Origin: Vermamoeba vermiformis
Lineage: Eukaryota; Tubulinea; Echinamoebida
Assembly: GCA_045837725.1 (NCBI GenBank)
Contig: JBEWZL010000302.1
Coordinates: forward strand, 1-64,000
Direction of reading: 5' to 3'
DNA: 64,000 bases
A program made the translations under genes and the position numbers. Below the pieces are notes generated by a model. The model worked only from the letters and a program-made list of their open reading frames with translations, ran no database searches and was not told where the DNA came from. Position 1 is the stretch's first letter, and every line of letters starts with the position of its first letter. Of the stretch, positions 33,260 to 45,439 are shown in pieces.

Positions 33260-35331
33260 TTACGCGATCGAAGTCAAATCTCTTCCTCGCGGAGTCGTAG
33301 GAGCAATTGTAGTGCTCGAATTATCTATATTGCGCGAGTTTTGATCATGAGAAGACTTGCTCGGTGGTTGAGATGAGGGATTGCGGAATAAGAACGCCAA
33401 GGCGGCAACGGATAACATGGTGACAATGTTGATTAGGCCTCTAATGGTCCAAAATACAGTTTGATCTACGGAATATGGCGGCTGAATTGTTTGAACAGCT
33501 ACGATCAATAGACAAATCAAGCTGAAGCCGGTGAGCATCATGGCGACTTGGAGCTGATAATAAAATGTCAGGCAGTTTTAAATCTATTCAAAGTGCATAA
33601 CCACGTTAATGCAAAGATAGTAATATATTATATGATACTCTATAATTCTATTACGCGAATTGAAGGCTACGTACTCGTCTGGTCACGCGTTTAGTTTGGA
33701 TTGCCTTGTCATAGTTAGCCATGGCACGGATCAGCAGAATGCCAATAATAATGAAATAACACGCCAATAGCTATCAAGAAGCGTAAGTGATTAATATTAA
33801 TAATCGAGATGTGGCGTCATCTGGTGCTTACCCCGAGCAAAGAGACGTAAACATATTCTAAAATTCTATAAATTTGGCTCACACCGAGGCTGGTGGTTAC
33901 AAAATAGAGAACGAAGCAGGCCTAAATATTAAATTATTATTATTATGTAAATAATATTTTTTCGTCTTTGCTTACCCCAAAGAACACTAACAGCGGCACA
34001 AATATTTTGACACTCTTAAGCTCTTTCCTCTTTTTTGGAAATACGAGAGAGGACCTGGAATTTAAATTACTACTTTTTTGGCGGGATTCGGATCAACTTC
34101 GTCGTCTTACCAATACAAGGCGATGAATGTGGCCGCAAATATAACAAACACTATTCCAAGAACGAGTGTTCCAGATATTGGGCCCATATTGAACGGGTGC
34201 ACGAACAGGAAGATGATAGTCAGGATCCGCTCGATTATCATCGCTGTTACATTCCATTAATGACGCTCTTATAGATATTATTACATATGCACTTACCGAT
34301 GCAGCTCAAAAGTAGCAAAATCAACGCGATCTGCGAAATTGCAGCAGTTGATTTTCTGAAGTAGAGTCGCAATTGTACTGTTACAAATACTAGCGCTCCA
34401 ACATCGCATAATAAGCATATAGATGTTAATACTATTTGACCAGGCGAACGTCCGGCGTCTAAAATTGGACTAGAATCTTAAACAATTAAATTTAGTTCGA
34501 TTTATTGATCGCCGATTAAATTTCAGAAGCGGATTCGCCTTACCTGAAATTATTTGTCCCGTTATGGAAGTATTCGCTTGCAGGATAATTTCCGTCAACT
34601 TAACTCCGTCCTAAATATACGAAGATTATCAGAAATTTTGAACCTTACAAATTGAGCAGTTGAAATTGAAAGGCTATTAATTACGTACATCGCGAGAAAC
34701 TAAGAGTATGGCGATGTCAAAGAATTGGTAGTCAGCGCCAGCTTTCAAATAAGCTCGTCCTAGTTCGTTATCTTGAAGGATAAATACGACGCCCTATTTA
34801 CACAGAAACTGTCAATATCAGTGCACATAAATTAAATTTTAATAGACGCAATCACTAACATACGAAAGATTCTGTCAATTTAATACGCATATGTGCGAGT
34901 AAGAGTATTATTGGGTATTATACTGCCAATATTATTCATTCGGAGCTATTTCTATTAATAGATCTTACTTTTTTTCTTTATTTTTTAATTAATTATCTTG
35001 CTATTACCTCTGCATTCGCATTTTCGACGTTAATAGCTCGTGCACTAAGAGTATCTTGTACTGCTGAGGTTGTGCATACTGTAGAGGCATTTATTACAGC
35101 GATCTTGCCAGATAAATCGATGGATAGCGGTGAACACGTATCATAATCGTTTAGCAGCTCGAGTTCTGCTGTAATATCAAACGGAAAAGCTCCGAATACT
35201 AAATAGGCGCCTGGAAACGATATATCCGAAGAAGATCCGTTCGATATTCTAAGCGTCGCAGTTGCCAGCGTGAAAAAGGATAAATATAATAGGGTTGCGC
35301 TACGAAAGATCTCGTTATTAAAGCGCCCCAT
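33260..35331 (-). CDS. Signal peptide + PA domain + seven-helix membrane protein
   Basis: Exons 35331-35008, 34793-34689, 34610-34544, 34476-34297, 34243-34111, 34054-33976, 33921-33832, 33770-33675 and 33553-33260 give 455 residues. The signal peptide (ATLLYLSFFTLATA) leads a lumenal domain in which GKIAVINASTVCTTSAVQDTLSARAINVENANAE followed by GVVFILQDN reads like a protease-associated (PA) fold. About seven hydrophobic spans follow (for example IVLTSICLLCDVGALVFV; GTLVLGIVFVIFAATFIALY; ILIRAMANYD). The tail is Ser/Pro/Asn-rich and cytosolic. PA domains bind peptides or sort cargo; a PA-7TM arrangement would be a receptor-like or sorting protein. No known family assigned. Confidence 0.65.
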
Positions 35332-35881
35332 GTTGTTTACTGCACGAAATAATGTTTCGTTTGGCAACAATTGCATGTTACATTTTGTCTCACTCCGAAG
35401 TATACGGGACACGTCCCGTGAATCTTGAACGGTCAGGATAGCAATTACATAGTAATATCAACCACAATCGAGGTTCATTTTCGGTCAGGCTATTGAATCA
35501 AGTATATTGTACGGATCGGACGAAGCGACACGGATGAATTTTTTCAGATCTTGACCTGTATTGTGCCTCAATGTGGAAACCAAATAGACAAAGTATCATT
35601 GTTATCATATCGACGAGTTATGAAAAAATCGAGAGGGGAACCGGATAGCCCGCGGAGGGATCCGCAAAATCGTTAAATTGGCTAAATTTCGCCACTAATT
35701 TAACTTTGCCACTACCGTTTTTCACCAACTATTATTGCTCTAATTATAGTAGCAGTAAATAGGAGGCCCGAACATGACTGGGACACGAGCAATCGCCGGA
35801 TCTAAACTTGATTAGAAGGAAGATAGCGTCAATTTGCCAAAGAGTTAAATTGCTTTAAATAAGTATAATTGTTTTTTACTA
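35332..35881. other. Intergenic, no gene seen
   Basis: 550 bases between two minus-strand genes. One small hairpin (GCGGA-GGGA-TCCGC, about 35654-35667). Otherwise AT-rich with no exon or RNA that I can support. Confidence 0.4.
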
Positions 35882-37505
35882 TTACGCCCTCAGACCGACA
35901 AGTTTCTCGCTGAGCTCCCACAATCGTGAAGCTTGCGTGCTGTCCATTGAAATCGGCGTGCTCTTCTTAATCGCACAGTCGCTGAAATATTCACCGCCTT
36001 GATTGACAATGTCGGGGGACAACGCGCAGTGGAGCGTGGTCTAGCGGATCCATGCATTAGTAACAACCAAATGATGACATATTGAATAAATAAGGATATT
36101 ATTACGTACTTGAGCGCCTTGATAGGCCGTCTTGGAGAAAAATCGTTGGAGGAAGAGGAATGGTTTAAGCCACTCTGGAACCAAATGACGACCCAGTTCA
36201 GTAACGACTAGAGCAAATAGCTGTTAGAATTATATCAAGAAGATCGTATTAAAATCAAAATATCATCGCGATAGATTTTTCTTCTCAAATTCCTAAACAA
36301 CTTTGTTTTGCGCCAAGAGCACGAGACAGAAACAACATTTGCTTCTCGCAAATGAATAAAATAATTTCCGAAAATATGGTAATATCATTGACGCGTAACA
36401 TAATGGTAAGCACTGACAATCGAAATTATCGCATGACATGTTGGATCGGATCTTACTTACCAACACCAGGATGAAGAGACACAGCCACAATCTTTTTGCC
36501 TTGCTCTTTCATTCGCTTATTAAGTTCTTTAGCGAACAATATATTTGCAAGTTTGCTTTGGCCATAAGCGACCCAACGAGTGTAGCCGCCCTTCTCGAAG
36601 TTCGGATCGTCAAAGCGGATGCCGGTCTTGGCGTAAGTATGCGCCATAGATGATAATACGATTACTCTAGCACCGTTTTCGTTGATTAAATTGTCCTTGA
36701 GAAGCAGATTGGTCATTAAAAAGTGCGCCAGGTGATTAACTCCGAATTGGAGCTCGAATCCGTCTTCAGTCTTCGTAAATGGAGGTGCCTAAACAAATAT
36801 TATAATACCATTAGTAACATTTTCTCGATATTTCATATCGATGTTTCATTTAGACTCGTTTTGGATCCGGATGCGATCTTGCGTACCATTACACCAGCAT
36901 TCTGAATGAAAATGTCAATCTTCTTATTGTCAGTTCTCTTTTTATAGTCTTCGACAAAGTTTCTAACGCTCTTTAAGCTAGATAACTCGACGCAGAAATA
37001 ATCGACGGCGTTGTTGTGCGTTGCATTTTTAATTTTAGCAACTGTCTCGCGACCTTTCACGTCATCTCGAACAGCTAATAAATAATACCGTAGTTAATTT
37101 AATTATTCTCGTCCTAAAGCTGCATAAATACGTTCCGAACGCGGTAAATCCGGATACATTAATAACTTACTAACGTAAACTTGAGCATTTAATTCAGCCA
37201 AAAACTTTGCGGTCTCAAGACCAATACCAGTATTAGCACCAGTGATTAGCACGACCTATTCTTATTATTAATAAACTAATTTCCGGATTTGGTGCGGTAA
37301 TTTAATTGTTACCTTTCCTGTCAAGTCAGTGCGGTACTGATTGACTCCTCCTTCGAAATACTACACTCAACGTTAGTTAAATAATTAGTTACATGTGGTT
37401 AATTACCTTTCGAGCCAAGTAGAGCAACGGAGCTGCAACTGCAGCAGCGGATGCGACTTTTGTTTTCGTGTCAAGATTGTTCCAAAGCTCAATAGCCTTC
37501 TCCAT
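35882..37505 (-). CDS. Retinol-dehydrogenase-type short-chain dehydrogenase
   Basis: Exons 37505-37407, 37360-37313, 37255-37171, 37074-36887, 36788-36461, 36207-36110 and 36040-35882 give 334 residues. An N-terminal hydrophobic anchor (VASAAAVAAPLLYLARK) precedes a classical SDR: TGANTGIG cofactor loop, VELSSLKSVRNFV, FIQNAGVM, VNHLAHFLMTNLL, SSMAH and the catalytic YGQSK, then SLHPGVV. This pattern matches RDH11-14/WWOX-like SDRs, NADP(H)-dependent reductases of retinaldehyde or other lipid aldehydes on ER or lipid-droplet membranes. The substrate is not determinable from sequence. Confidence 0.92.
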
Positions 37506-37970
37506 TGTTGTAACTAGTATATACTCAATATGAAAAAAGATAATCAACGGTTAGCGTCACGCGCTATATTTTTCTCGTCGGAAAAAAAAGATTACGATCC
37601 GTAAGAAGTAATTCTCCGGCTCTGAGAATCAAAATTTCTGAGGTCGAAACCAGCACTAAAAGAGATTTAAACGGTCGACGCGAATTCCCTTGCGTTTGCC
37701 GAAAACAATGATATTTTTCAACTTCGGTGGATCTGGCTTTTGAAGGTGACTATAAAGGTACGCATATCAGAACTCTAATAGAAACGATATCATGAGTTAG
37801 TTAACAAGTTGTTTATTCCCCACCCAAGTTATTATTTTACAAATTATCCCAGGTAATGTACAATTAGTCCCTTATTCCCACTACCCTTCGCAGATTGAAT
37901 ATCAAAATTGTTTAGTTTGTTTTGTTGAAAATTGTTGTTGAATGTGATGAGGGTGTTCAATAGCGCCTAA
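37506..37970. other. Intergenic, no gene seen
   Basis: Promoter of the SDR gene and 3' flank of the RING gene. No exon, RNA or repeat was recognised. Confidence 0.4.
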
Positions 37971-39654
37971 TTACGCTTTGAACACTTTCATTGTCGCGCG
38001 GACTTGAGCTCGGCACATCGGACACTTGGTAACTTGTCCGTTGGTAGCGCAGCCTTGACAGAGACACAAATGACCGCAGTCTTGGATCGCGTAGCACGAT
38101 TCTTCGCACAAGCAGATCACGCACAAACTAATAAAAAACCGTTAGAATATGCCCATAAATAGCGATAGAAACAATTAAATGTGTCTAAGTCATCCGTGAA
38201 AAAATTAAAAGTGACACTTTTGACACTTGATGTCACTCTAACAATAGTGCTTCGCAGGATGTAGTAATTGTAGCTTCATATAATAACACTGATATATATA
38301 GACATACCCTTCATCTTCTTTAGCCTCACTGTTCTTATTGGCGTTCGAATCTGGTCTCGGAGCAGCACATTTGTAGCACACTGTTCGCGAGCCAAAATTG
38401 GAAGCACCACATTGACAGTTCCAGTCGCCAGCGAACTTTGCTTGTTGCGCTTGGGGAGCTTGTTGTTGAGGTACGTTCGTATTTACATTATTAGCTCCTG
38501 GCCTGATAATTCAACGCGTTAATCTATCGGATCCACAAAAAACAAAAATTGTCAAAAATAAGTTTAAACGAAAATTGCTATTTCGTAGTATTAAAATACC
38601 TCATAGAATATTTGCATCATAATTTTGACGAATAAATAAGAATTAAAATGAACTAGAGGAACTTACTTTGCGGCACGACATTTGAAGCAGATCTGACGCG
38701 ACGCAAAATTGTTTTCATTGCATGCACCGCACCGCCAATCACCAGGCTTCACACTAACTCCACCACCCATATTTACACCATTTGTATTATTGTTGTTCAC
38801 TCCACCCACACTTTGTCCCAGATTCACCACTCCACCAAACGGATTCGTGCTTGGATATTGCACGTTGTTGTTGTAATTAACATCCACGCTTACATACGCA
38901 CTAAACGGATTAGTGCTATTAGCGAGTGGCTGATTCACGCTGTTGGCAAATTGATTCGCGTTCGGTTTGGATATACCACATCTGCAGCCTAAATGATAAT
39001 TAGATGTTATTGCTTAGGCAATAGAACTTGCAATTTATTTATGTATAAATTATATACGCTACTTACGGTCTTTAGAGGCGAAGACTAAGCCGTTACATCC
39101 GGGACAGAACCAGTCTCCTGGCTTTTGCATCGGATGCGATGCCTATAAGTAATTTAAATGATTAATATAAAGCTCGCTGATTGTATTTATAACAACGATC
39201 AAAGCGCTAATAGATTAGTTGCGAGTAGATGTGGATTCGACTCACCTGTTGTTGTTGAACTTGCACCGGTGCGTTATTGGCTCTAGGCTTAGCAGTATTG
39301 CATTTACCACAGCCTGTATATATAGGTTATCAAGTTAGAATTAATTAATTGTTTACTGGAATTGAATACGTACGATCCTTTGATCCAAAGCAATAGCCTT
39401 TGCATGAAGGACAGATCCAATCGCCTGGTTTCATTGTTGACGCGTCGCGTACTTGTCCACATCGGCATACTGAAATATTAATAATTCATTTGGTGACGAT
39501 TAACAATTATAAAAAACAAAGGGACATCGTGAGATCTGGATTTCTAAACATCTTTCGTAAGAGATATGTAGAAAATAGGTTACTTACCACCCTTCGAGCC
39601 AAATACTCTATCAGAGCAGCTAGGGCAGTACCAATCGTTGTTAGGTCGTTGCAT
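37971..39654 (-). CDS. RanBP2-type zinc fingers (five) plus C-terminal RING
   Basis: Exons 39654-39588, 39469-39374, 39313-39246, 39142-39067, 38988-38667, 38502-38308 and 38127-37971 give 326 residues. Five RanBP2 (RBZ) fingers are visible: NDWYCPSC, GDWICPSC...CGKC, GDWFCPGC...CRC, GDWRCGAC...CFKC and GDWNCQC...CYKC, separated by Asn/Gln/Val-rich linkers. The end is a compact C3HC4 RING of the MDM2/IAP type (CVICLCEESCYAIQDCGHLCLCQGC, CPMCRAQVRATMKVF). RBZ fingers bind ubiquitin, single-stranded RNA or Ran; the RING predicts E3 ligase activity. Most fingers fall in separate exons, as expected for exon duplication. No membrane segment. Confidence 0.9.
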
Positions 39655-40362
39655 CTTGTAAAAAGTTGTTTCTTGTTAACCGTTCAGGTGATCTTGCTTA
39701 TTTTATGTTGTAATGTAAAAGATATGTTGTTTACTGTTTGTTGTATATAACCCAAATGATGTTGCTGATATTTTGGGCTTTTATTCCCTGAATCTGGCAG
39801 CCCTGGAAGATTAGTTAAGAAATAGGAATGTCCCTTTCATTGGTCAGCTATTTTCAGAATTGTCCCTGTTCGATGAAGAACAAAAAGATACATTACAGAA
39901 CAATTTTAAGACGCGAAAGATTCTTTTGAAACGTTTGATTCGCTCCATCAGCAGTAATTGAAACAGATTTACCAGCTATGGTCATAACGATGAGACATTC
40001 AGATTGGTTATTTTTAGATATTTGTATAAATTGGCTGGTGAATGTTTAGCATCTTGTTTTTGATTACACGATAGATTCGGTTGTGCTTTTCTTTAAATGT
40101 AGATGTGTGCAAAAACAAAAGTGTTGACACCTGCTGACAAAATTTACAATATGCTGTCTTCTCGTCTATGCATAATTACAAATTCGAATCCTGAGCAGTT
40201 TTCTTTTTCAACGAAACGAAATCCAGCACAATTTTCTATTTCAACGTTTGTTTGCGCGCTTCCAAAAATCATTCTAACAACAGCTGCACGAAGTAGTACC
40301 ATACATCTACATATATATTATCACTTTGTGCGAAACTAAACAAGCAAGATCTAGCTCAAAAG
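39655..40362. other. 708-base intergenic region
   Basis: Divergent region between the RING gene and the amidotransferase gene. A 78-codon plus-strand frame (40103-40339) directly follows a splice-acceptor-like TAG but has no recognisable content. I find no tRNA or snRNA. Confidence 0.4.
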
Positions 40363-42049
40363 ATGTCGGCCATTCCAGCAGAAAAAAAGTCATTAAAAAT
40401 AGCAGTATTAGAAACAGACGCACCAGACGAAGGAGGAATACTGCGCACAACATATGGCACATACGGTAGGTCACGAATTAATTTTGTTTTGAATAGATCT
40501 TGATATCATTAAAAATTAACAAGCTTCACAAATATTTATTATAATTAGTTCGTTTAACGATAATCAACGCATTAAACACAACCCGACAATAATTACAATT
40601 TTGTCTATCGAAACAATTTATGACTTTGTAGCCAACAATGGCTAGATGTCACGCGCAATTTTGATTTCCGATCCAAACCGTAGATCTAACTTAATCATCG
40701 TACTAATATCTTTCTTATATGTAGCTGATATGTTTAAAGCATGGCTCACACGTAGTTTCCCTTGGTTAACTTTTGAAATGGATTGTTTTGATGTACAAGA
40801 ACTTAAGTACCCAGAAGATCCAACGCTGTACGATCTTTTCATGATCACTGGTTCTCGGGCATCAGCATATGAAGGTAAATAATGATATTGATTCAGTCAT
40901 AATTGATATTGCTGAAATACGCGGGCTAAAATCGGATCAGATCAATGCAATTTTAGAGTTGAATTTTCTAATAGGAAACTTCGTCAAATTTCTTTAGTCA
41001 CACTTACAGATGATACCCAATCTATAATATCTTTTTAAATGGAATATCAAAGCGTTTTAGCTTAATTTTGATCGGATCCAAAAACATAATAATAACCGTC
41101 GCTACAATTCTTAAAAACTGCCGGTAGATGAAAGCATCCGGATGTATATCCGTATACCTCCTTTATATCGATCGTCGTTAATAGTGTCCAACGTATACTA
41201 ACGCCATTTGTACGCAGATCAAGAATGGATTCGGCAACTCGAACGTTTTATTCAAAAATTGGATCAGTTGAAAGCCAAAATTATCGGCATCTGTTTCGGC
41301 CATCAAATAATAGCTAAGGCACTAGGCGGCGAGGTAATTAAGAACCCTAAAGGCTGGGAAGTCTCTTGGAATCAGTTCGATCTGAACGAGATGGGTTGCC
41401 ATGTTTTCAACTCCAGCACGCAGAATAGGAAGGTCAATTTGTTTTATAGTCACCAAGATATAGTGAGCAAGTTACCACCCGGAGCGATAGGCATTGGTGG
41501 CAACAAGCTGACTGAACACCAAGGTAAGATCGAGTTCCGGAGGTACATCCGACTTTTGTGTGCGAAAGAGAAATTTAATTAGCGAGATTGCTAGATTCAC
41601 TACATGTAGAATCTTTTACCTATTAATACTTTCGAATTCACTTACCGAATGTGAATTGAATGCATTAGAACAAAACTCGACGAAATTTCTGCTTAAATTA
41701 ATTTAATCAACGTCCATTCTTTCAGACTAATATTAAATTAATCCATTTATTCAACGTAATATCAAATTTAATTCATTTAAACGCAATTAGCAAAGCATAT
41801 TTTCTTATGTCGTAGATCCAATCTATTAACGTTATTTTTATTTGTTGCATAGCAATGGTGAAGGACCATAATATCATCTCGTTCCAAGGACACCCTGAAT
41901 TCAACAAAGGTATTATGGAGCTGCTACTTGCCTCAAAAGAAGCCGCGATCCCGGCAGAACTTCATAGAAAGGGCATGCAATTGCTTGATTTCCCGACGAG
42001 CGAGGTCTGGTTGGCACAAAAGAGCTTTAGATATTTGAACTTACTGTAG
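40363..42049 (+). CDS. Class I glutamine amidotransferase-like protein
   Basis: Exons 40363-40465, 40725-40874, 41218-41523 and 41853-42049 give 251 residues. The GATase1 nucleophile elbow is intact (GICFGHQIIAKALGG) and the catalytic His-x-Glu appears as FQGHPEF. The N-terminus (IAVLETDAPDEGGILRTTYGTY) and YDLFMITGSRASAYE fit stand-alone GATases of the GMP-synthase-like/YLR126C group, small cytosolic enzymes that hydrolyse glutamine-like or gamma-glutamyl substrates. Its three introns (259, 343 and 329 bases) are unusually long for this window and contain GATC-rich words such as ATCGGATCAGATC. Confidence 0.88.
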
Positions 42050-42347
42050 GATATATTTATTGGTGTATTATAACCCATTTTTTGGTTCGATTTTTTTTAG
42101 CTCGAACGATCCAGCGGAACTTCAATTTGTACAGAGATTAAACCTTATTTATGATTTTATTTATTACATATATGAATCACATTTCTATGTTAAGCTTTAA
42201 AGTCGTTATGCTGATCTTGGTGTATTTTTTGTGGTCAAAGTCTTAAGACCACAGTAAACGTATTGACGACAAATATTAATTTGCTTCGACCAAAATTACT
42301 GTATAATAGCATATAGTACCACAACTGACGCATACTCAAGCTTTTAA

Positions 42348-43710
42348 ATGGCAAACACAGACTATTTCGATCGACAAAAGAGGATTCCAGAATGGAACCA
42401 GGAATTAATCGAGAAGCAGGTAAAATTCGAATTAAATTAATTATTGGATAATTACTGAATGCCGTAAAATTGTAACAGTAACTAAGCGAATTTGAATTTT
42501 TAACCAAATTAATTTTTTGTAATTTAAAGGTGGCTTTCTGTTTGGGCGTTGGAGGTCTAGGCACGTCAGTGGCACTTAATTTATGTCGATTAGGCGTCAA
42601 GAAAATTTATTTGCTCGACAAAGACGTTGTGGATCATCACAACCTGAATCGTCAAGTCTTATTTAGTAAAGATCATATTGGCAAATCTAAGGTAAATTAC
42701 AGCAAAGACTATTCGTACTATATTATAGCAATTATTTAATTATGAAGCTGGATCGAGAATAACAACATTTTTAATTTAGGTTCAAAGTGCTTTAGAGACG
42801 TTGAAACAATTGCACAATTTGCGAACAGAAATAGTACGTATGATTGAGATATATTAATATTTTATTATAGAGGATTAATAGAGTTAATTAGGTACCGATG
42901 GACATGGATGCGCTGACGAATTGGGATCAAGTCGTCAAAGCGAGTGAAGACTGTACAGTGCTGTTCAATATGATCGATGTCGGTGATTATTTTGACGCCG
43001 CGGTGCAAAGCTTAGCACTCGTTAGAGGCATTCCTATGGTCCTCGGTGGAACTTTTCAGGTACCATTTCGTTCACTGAAAACGACACTACAACACATCTT
43101 TTACCATATTTAGTAATACAATCTCGGACTCAATGACGCCTAGTGGCTAAAATAGTTCTATTTTTAGACCATTGCTACAATTGACGTGTCCAATCCCAAG
43201 GGCAAGCCGTGCTGGCTGTGTCTGAGTCCGTTGAGCGACCAATCCATTCTCATGCAACTCTTGCCTGCAAATATTACTTCACTGAAATCCATAGATTTCA
43301 TCCCACGTGACGCCAAACCAGTCGGCGCGTCGACAGTCTACGTCGCATCAACCTGTGCGAATTTGATGACGTCAGTGTGGGTGCAGTCCCTTCAGGGCCA
43401 AACAGTGCCCAATCGATCAATTTTGTACTTCAACACGATGGAGATTGACAAGTGGGTCATTGAGCCCGAGGCCAAGTGTTTGTTTTGCGCGGACAAGACG
43501 AGCACTGAACCCACGCACGAACACACAGAACTTACTACAGAAACCAAGTCTAACGAACAACATAATGATGATAAGCCCGTTAGTGAACAAGTGCAAAGTG
43601 TAGTTGAAGCAGATCCGGAACAAATGCTAGGTACGGTATTATTGTTGAAATAACGTCAAAAGAAACTAATTCTTGCAGAACTTGAACGAGAAGTACCAAC
43701 CAAAGAATAA
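42348..43710 (+). CDS. ThiF-family E1-like adenylating enzyme, UBA5/MoeB type
   Basis: Exons 42348-42419, 42530-42691, 42780-42833, 42892-43059, 43168-43630 and 43679-43710 give 316 residues. The Rossmann ATP-binding motif GVGGLGTSVALNLCRLGVKKIYLLD is followed by HHNLNRQVLF (the R and N of the adenylation site), KSKVQSALETL and the acidic IDVGDYFDA. Two CxxC pairs (CWLC; CLFC) form the structural zinc site of MoeB/ThiF/UBA5 enzymes. A Cys in ASTCANLMTSVW lies where UBA5 has its catalytic Cys. It probably activates a ubiquitin-like or sulphur-carrier protein C-terminus as an adenylate; which one is not clear. The C-terminal ~55 residues are Glu/Thr-rich linker. Confidence 0.85.
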
Positions 43711-44102
43711 CATAGCCGTTGAATAGATGAAATGTAATATTAACAAAAACACAACTTAAAAACGTTCCGTTTGTACGGCCGTTAGTCTGGTACGTTTTGA
43801 AGTTTGAGCAAGCGTTAAAAGCCCCAAACAGGTTAAAATATTATTGTAACGGTATATGATCCAAATAGAAGTTTATTAGAGTATTATTGGTTCAATACAA
43901 AAGGCTTATTGAACTGAAATGACTTCGCGGGGCATTTGGATCATGTCCAGAAAGGAATTTACTGCTTCTTGCAGTCATCAGGAGTCTCGAATGAGAAGGC
44001 TAAGTAAATCAGTAGTTAAGGAGTAATAGCACTTAGAAGTAATAGCAATAATTAATCGGGATCTGAAAATGAACTTCAGTTTGGGAATGAGATCTGTCTT
44101 GG
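43711..44102. other. Intergenic between convergent genes
   Basis: 3' flanks of the E1-like gene and the ependymin-related gene. Nothing coding or structured was recognised. Confidence 0.4.
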
Positions 44103-45156
44103 TTAAATAAGGATACGATCACGAATGCCTTCTTGGATGTTGACGTAAGTGACTTCACCTTCGAAGCCGTATTCCTTGCCGTGGTGAGCAAGAGCAATAC
44201 CCCTAAGAAAAGTTCAGCAACGGGAGACCAGATGCGACATGTTTAAATGTTAATAATTATGAACGGTGCTTACTTGATGGGGATGCACTTCTCTTCAGAG
44301 ACAGAGACCTCCAAGAGCTCTTCACCTTGACGAACGTCAAAGAAGTAAGAGTGAGCCTTCAAAGCACCACCGAGAGTGTAAGAGAACTCGTGAGCGGCAC
44401 CATCTGTAATAATGATAATGTATTAGGACTCGTTTGAAGGGTAAATCGGCCATTAAACTTGTGGATCAAAGGCGTAACGTTTCATGAAACAGATTTGACT
44501 TACCAGGAACGCAAGCCTCACGCATGAAACCACCTTCGGTGAAAGTGCAAGCACCAGTTTGGGCGTTGATGCGGTATTGTCTCCAAATCTTGTTATCCTG
44601 GGACAAGCGGTCAGTCACATCTGTCAATTTCTTTGCGATCGGAAAGTTCGTGCGTAATTTGCTGCGGAAACAATTTTAACACTAATAAACTAATTTTATG
44701 CGTGTGTATTATCTATTTAGTACTAATATTATATTTAAAGACTTACAGGGCTCATCTTTTCAATCAAAGTGAAAGCAATGCGCTTGTCTTTGTTGATGAG
44801 ATCAGCGCCAATGTCGACGCGCATTCTCTTGGCGGCAAAATCGTACATAATGTACTCGTAGAAAGAAGCGTTTCTAACAGCAGAGTAGCCGAAAGCTTTT
44901 AAAAATTAGTCAGATTCGCCACTAAGATATTTTTCAGAAAGTTAAGAACTAGTTTAGGCTTAAAAATCTCAATTAACAGTTGCTTGCGATATTTACCTTC
45001 ACCTTCCCATCTCTTGGGGCTAAATTCGAAGATAAAAGTTAGAACTCCGGAATTGACAGATGTGCAATGCAACAGCGCTACTTACGTGCAGCATCCAGGG
45101 CCAGCAATGGCAACAGCAACGACGGCTGCGAAGACGACGATGAGAGTCTTGATCAT
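44103..45156 (-). CDS. Ependymin-related secreted protein
   Basis: Exons 45156-45086, 45019-44997, 44895-44747, 44630-44504, 44403-44274 and 44202-44103 give 199 residues. A signal peptide (IKTLIVVFAAVVAVAIAG) is followed by CCTPKRWEGEAFGYSAV, FYEYIMYDFAAKRMRVDI, QYRINAQTGACTFTEGGF and a beta-rich second half (EVSVSEEKCIPI; GFEGEVTYVNIQ). The order RWEG...YD...R.RV...C..I matches ependymins/MERPs, secreted or lysosomal lipid-binding proteins best known from animals and also present in some amoebae. Cysteines are few, as usual. The fourth acceptor (GCAAAG) is chosen for phase, so ~4 residues near the exon 3/4 border are uncertain. Confidence 0.8.
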
Positions 45157-45439
45157 GTTTGTGGTAAATGAAGCGGACCTAAAGAAAAAGAACCTAAAAA
45201 TCTTGGCAGTTTTATTTGCCGGCGGCGAAATCACACGGTAATTATCTGCCTGATAAATGAATTATCTATAAGCACGTTAATATTATGCTTCCCTCGTACC
45301 TAATATCCTGTCAGAAGACGACCGTCCGTCGATTGGAACTTTTCTATTTTTAGAAGCGGATCTTATTTGGCCAATTTATCTTAGCTGATGGTATTGTAAT
45401 GTAGGATAAATATGTCCTGTTCGCTTATTTTTTATCATT

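Noticed and set aside
40103-40339. Small gene upstream of the amidotransferase
   Set aside because: Composition is biased (Ser/Thr/Ile) and no conserved feature; likely a chance frame.
39655-40362. tRNA or U6 snRNA gene
   Set aside because: A TTCGAATCC word resembles a B box, but no A box, cloverleaf or U6 core accompanies it.
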